Assembly: GCA_030632465.1 (NCBI GenBank)
Contig: DAOVUR010000073.1
Coordinates: 1 to 8,355, forward strand
Direction: 5' to 3'
Length of the DNA stretch: 8,355 nucleotides
Source: a bacterium
GTDB lineage: Bacteria > Verrucomicrobiota > Kiritimatiellia > UBA8416 > CAMZLY01
Shown piece after piece: positions 6,456-8,355 of the stretch. Below the pieces are notes generated by a model, which was not told the origin of the DNA, made no database searches, and worked only from the letters and a program-made list of their open reading frames with translations. The translations under genes and the position numbers were made by a program. The first letter of the stretch is position 1. Each line of letters starts with the position of its first letter.

Positions 6456-7871
6456 TTAAGCAGTTGCTACGGGAGTGACTGTTGGAGCTGCACCGACATA
6501 GGTAACCCTATACGGTAACTCGCAATCGTCGCGCTCAGTATCCATCTTAACATGAACCTGTACTGAAGCATTTGCCTGCATAGGCCCAACATTAAAACTC
6601 ATGCCACTTTCAGAAGCATCAAGCGTACCATTGCCATTTGCTGTAATCTGAGCACTTGCATTCTGCGTTGATCGATAGTTTGTACCATCGATCTGTTTAA
6701 CCAGTACACAGTCAAGCACATCAGCAGCCGTTGCAACGTTGTCCCAACCAGTAGTTGCTTTGTTAAAATCAATATCAATAACACAATTAGCAAGACCTGT
6801 CGCTGGGGCTGTCACAGTCAATACGTTAATATATCCAGTATAATCAGCCTCACTTATATCTACATCGGCATCACCGGTTACTTCTGCAACTGCCAGTTGT
6901 GTTTCCTGGATATATCTAACAACCTCAGCGAGAGAAACATCATTTGCCGCTGCTGCTGCTACAGGAAATGCGGCTATTCCAGCCGCTCCACTTAGCACTG
7001 ACAAGACAGTAGTAACGTCAGTAGCAACAGCAGAAGTATCATCAGTTGCAAGCGCTGAATTATCACCGCCACCAAAGTTAGCATTGGAATTTCCGTCCCA
7101 ACCAGTTGCAGACCATGTTGAACCGGTTACAGTGTCTACCACATTCTTAGTAAGACTCGTACCATCATTGTAAAATTTGCCACTTATAACAATATTATGG
7201 CAAGCTGTGGTATGAAACTCAACTATAGAGGTTGAAGCAACTCCATAAAAGTCAACATTAATCCTTGCGGTATCGACGCCCACAAGACGCACAGCATTGA
7301 CACAAGCATCTCCGGCGATGTCTCCTATGTATTTAACATCAATGTCGATCCTATCGGCATCTGCTGTTGTTAAAATGGCATTTACGCATTCGACCGTATC
7401 GGAAGCATCCTGAACCTCAACGTGAACCGTACAATCAGCAGCGCTTACAACTATTGGACTAACAACGCTGTCAATTGAAGGTACGACTATAATGTTTTTA
7501 AGCTCAACATTCGCCGCTGTCATAGTAATCGTTGAAGCCGTTGCTGAGAAAGTAAATGTAGGTTTCGCAGCACCATTACCAAGGCCAACTACGCTAACAC
7601 CAGTTTTATTGAGATTGATTGCAGCCGCCGCCGCTACAGTTTCTGTATGGTTTGGAGCCATAAAGATTATATCTCCACGAGCCGCAACAGCATTTTCATT
7701 TGCCTCTTCCAGTGTCGTGAATAGCTTTGCCGAGTTAACTTTGTCAATAAGCTGGTCGTAAGACTGAGTACCAATCGTGGCTACCCAGAAGATCTCTCCA
7801 ACCTGACCGGGCCCCATAATCTTGTGCGCCTGAATTGCAGCCGCATCGCTAATATTTTTGTCTTTAATCAT
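6456..7871 (-). CDS. Putative capsid decoration / head-fibre protein with beta-helix-like domain
   Basis: The 471-aa product begins at the ATG directly behind GGAGG. Residues 1-48 form an N-terminal segment with GPGQVGEIFWV. Residues 50-80 contain LFTTLEEANENAVAARGDII followed by MAPNHTETV, the sort of entry seen before right-handed parallel beta-helices: an Ala-rich helix, then GD, then PxHxE. Residues 85-250 are short Val/Ile/Thr-rich strands with GLGNG turns and alternating D/N, consistent with stacked beta-helix rungs. Residues 255-285 are a Gly/Asn/Asp/Ser-rich linker, 285-330 are Ala-rich and probably helical, and 335-465 are a beta-rich C-terminal domain. No signal peptide or membrane segment is seen. 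Lying just after the capsid gene suggests a protein on the capsid surface, possibly a head fibre that touches host or environmental glycans. No catalytic residues could be identified. A tailspike-like enzyme is less likely given the position. Fold call is by eye. Confidence 0.6.
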   Translation of the reverse strand: MIKDKNISDAAAIQAHKIMGPGQVGEIFWVATIGTQSYDQLIDKVNSAKLFTTLEEANENAVAARGDIIFMAPNHTETVAAAAAINLNKTGVSVVGLGNGAAKPTFTFSATASTITMTAANVELKNIIVVPSIDSVVSPIVVSAADCTVHVEVQDASDTVECVNAILTTADADRIDIDVKYIGDIAGDACVNAVRLVGVDTARINVDFYGVASTSIVEFHTTACHNIVISGKFYNDGTSLTKNVVDTVTGSTWSATGWDGNSNANFGGGDNSALATDDTSAVATDVTTVLSVLSGAAGIAAFPVAAAAANDVSLAEVVRYIQETQLAVAEVTGDADVDISEADYTGYINVLTVTAPATGLANCVIDIDFNKATTGWDNVATAADVLDCVLVKQIDGTNYRSTQNASAQITANGNGTLDASESGMSFNVGPMQANASVQVHVKMDTERDDCELPYRVTYVGAAPTVTPVATA

Positions 7872-7878
7872 CTTTTTT

Positions 7879-7883
7879 CCTCC
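7879..7883 (-). promoter_or_regulatory. Shine-Dalgarno that fixes the start of the decoration gene
   Basis: On the minus strand GGAGG is followed by a 7-base A-rich spacer and then ATG at 7871-7869. This is an optimal ribosome binding site. It argues against the longer in-frame reading from a TTG at 7934-7932, which lies in the hairpin and has no comparable site before it. Confidence 0.85.
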
Positions 7884-7903
7884 GCATAGTTTACCCCCCA
7901 ACA

Positions 7904-7934
7904 TTGAATAGTACCCAATTTGGGTACCATTCAA
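7904..7934 (-). promoter_or_regulatory. 14-bp hairpin between capsid and decoration genes
   Basis: Arms at 7904-7917 and 7921-7934 are inverted repeats separated by three bases. On the transcribed (minus) strand the arms read TTGAATGGTACCCA and TGGGTACTATTCAA around an AAT loop, with 13 Watson-Crick pairs and one G-U pair. No T-run follows; the next bases are TGTTGGGGGG, so this is not a canonical intrinsic terminator. It could be an RNA-processing or stability element that sets the ratio of capsid to decoration transcripts, a partial terminator, or a protein-binding dyad. Confidence 0.6.
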
Positions 7935-7962
7935 CGTCAGGGATACTGGTTAAGGTTAATGT

Positions 7963-8355
7963 TTAGTCAGTATAGGACAGGTCGCAAATAACTCCATGAC
8001 TATTTCTACGACTACAGCCAAGCTCCTGGTACAGAAACAGAATCGCCTCGTAAGCATCGTATCCTGAAATCCGTGCAAGGATAGAACCGTCTTTATCCAT
8101 CCAGTCATAATCAGACATACGGTACTTCTGGATGTCCTTTGTGGTAAGAAAATACATCTCACCGTCAATTGCATCGTCATCAACGGTCAGTGGAATACCA
8201 TTATACTCCAATGCAGTCCAACCACCGTCAAGCGTCATTGTATTAACGTTTCTACGATCAACTTCCATCAATGCAAGGTACTCTCGACGAATTGCCTTTG
8301 TGGTTAGTATCATGTCAGGACCGTAATCCTTACCAGCATTGGACTCAACCTTATC
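7963..8355 (-). CDS. Major capsid protein, HK97 fold, C-terminal fragment (5' end outside window)
   Basis: This is the last 130 codons of a gene that enters from the right edge, ending at a TAA at 7965-7963. The reading frame stays open to position 8355, so the Met at 8313 is internal, not the start. The fragment has the typical end of an HK97-fold major capsid protein: a Thr/Arg-rich helix followed by YLAL, then TALEYNGIPLTVDDDAIDGE, then a MYFL strand, a DWMDKDGSIL segment, and the closing GYDAYEAILFLYQELGCSRR followed by NSHGVICDL. In this family that region is the A-domain and the last P-domain strand, with the conserved pattern of EYxGxPxxxDxxxxxG and a closing Arg-rich, Asn-containing strand. 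Its product would form the icosahedral shell. A decoration-type gene follows after 91 bases, as is common next to capsid genes. The family call is from motif recognition only; I am fairly sure. Confidence 0.85.
   Translation of the reverse strand, partial: DKVESNAGKDYGPDMILTTKAIRREYLALMEVDRRNVNTMTLDGGWTALEYNGIPLTVDDDAIDGEMYFLTTKDIQKYRMSDYDWMDKDGSILARISGYDAYEAILFLYQELGCSRRNSHGVICDLSYTD

Noticed and set aside
6436..6460. AT-rich TATATA stretch as a promoter for the 171-aa gene
   Set aside because: There is a TATATA-like block but no convincing -35 at correct distance, and the genes appear to be co-transcribed.
7492..7761. Plus-strand open frame with hydrophobic Ala/Val stretches resembling a membrane protein
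   Set aside because: It is opposite the Ala-rich beta-helix gene; the hydrophobicity follows from complementing Ala, Asn and Thr codons. No SD.
7872..7934. 21-residue N-terminal extension of the decoration gene from a TTG at 7934
   Set aside because: The extension would be coded by the hairpin and has no SD before it, whereas ATG at 7871 has GGAGG at ideal spacing.
7956..8183. Second minus-strand open frame within the capsid fragment
   Set aside because: Out of frame with the clear capsid protein sequence and without any family resemblance.
1..8355. tRNA genes, CRISPR arrays, insertion sequences or attachment sites
   Set aside because: No cloverleaf, regularly spaced direct repeats, transposase-like frame or terminal inverted repeats were seen on either strand.

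Overview
The window is a stretch of the virion structural module of a tailed double-stranded DNA bacteriophage, or of a prophage or metagenomic phage contig. All credible genes lie on the minus strand, so the biological order runs from position 8355 down to position 1. Genes are tightly packed: several stop/start pairs overlap (TAATG, or an 8-base overlap), Shine-Dalgarno (SD) sequences are clear, and there are no RNA genes, integrase, transposase or host metabolic genes. The host cannot be named; strong GGAGG-type SDs and moderate-to-low GC only indicate a bacterial host.

Layout in transcription order: (1) the C-terminal part of an HK97-fold major capsid protein (8355-7963, truncated by the window edge). 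(2) A 91-base intergenic segment with a 14-bp hairpin. (3) A 471-aa beta-helix-like capsid decoration or head-fibre candidate (7871-6456). (4) A short gap with a GAAA-loop hairpin next to an SD. (5) A 171-aa protein of unknown function (6404-5889). (6) A 103-aa helical protein of unknown function (5896-5585). (7) A 278-aa protein resembling a head-to-tail adaptor (5585-4749). (8) An 808-aa neck/tail-nozzle-like protein with an internally duplicated domain (4740-2314). (9) A 416-aa protein with an Ig-like domain and a Cys-rich C-terminus, interrupted by a G9 tract (2314-1064). (10) A 119-aa zinc-ribbon protein (1059-700). (11) A 218-aa Glu-rich coiled-coil protein (696-40). Positions 1-39 hold nothing identifiable.

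Capsid protein, then a roughly 280-aa adaptor-like protein, then a roughly 800-aa nozzle-like protein, then small helical proteins matches the order and sizes of T7-like podovirus heads and tails (gp10, gp11, gp12, then internal virion proteins). I therefore infer a short-tailed phage, but no family assignment beyond the capsid fragment is certain. Working together, the genes would build the shell, decorate it, close the portal vertex with adaptor and nozzle, and add a surface or appendage protein and possibly ejected internal proteins.

The most unusual signals are the G9 homopolymer inside the 416-aa gene, where gain or loss of one base would remove a Cys-rich C-terminal tail; two hairpins placed to affect expression of the decoration gene and the gene after it; a duplicated domain in the nozzle-like protein; and an inserted beta-rich module in the adaptor-like protein. 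I saw no wholly new system such as a defence island.
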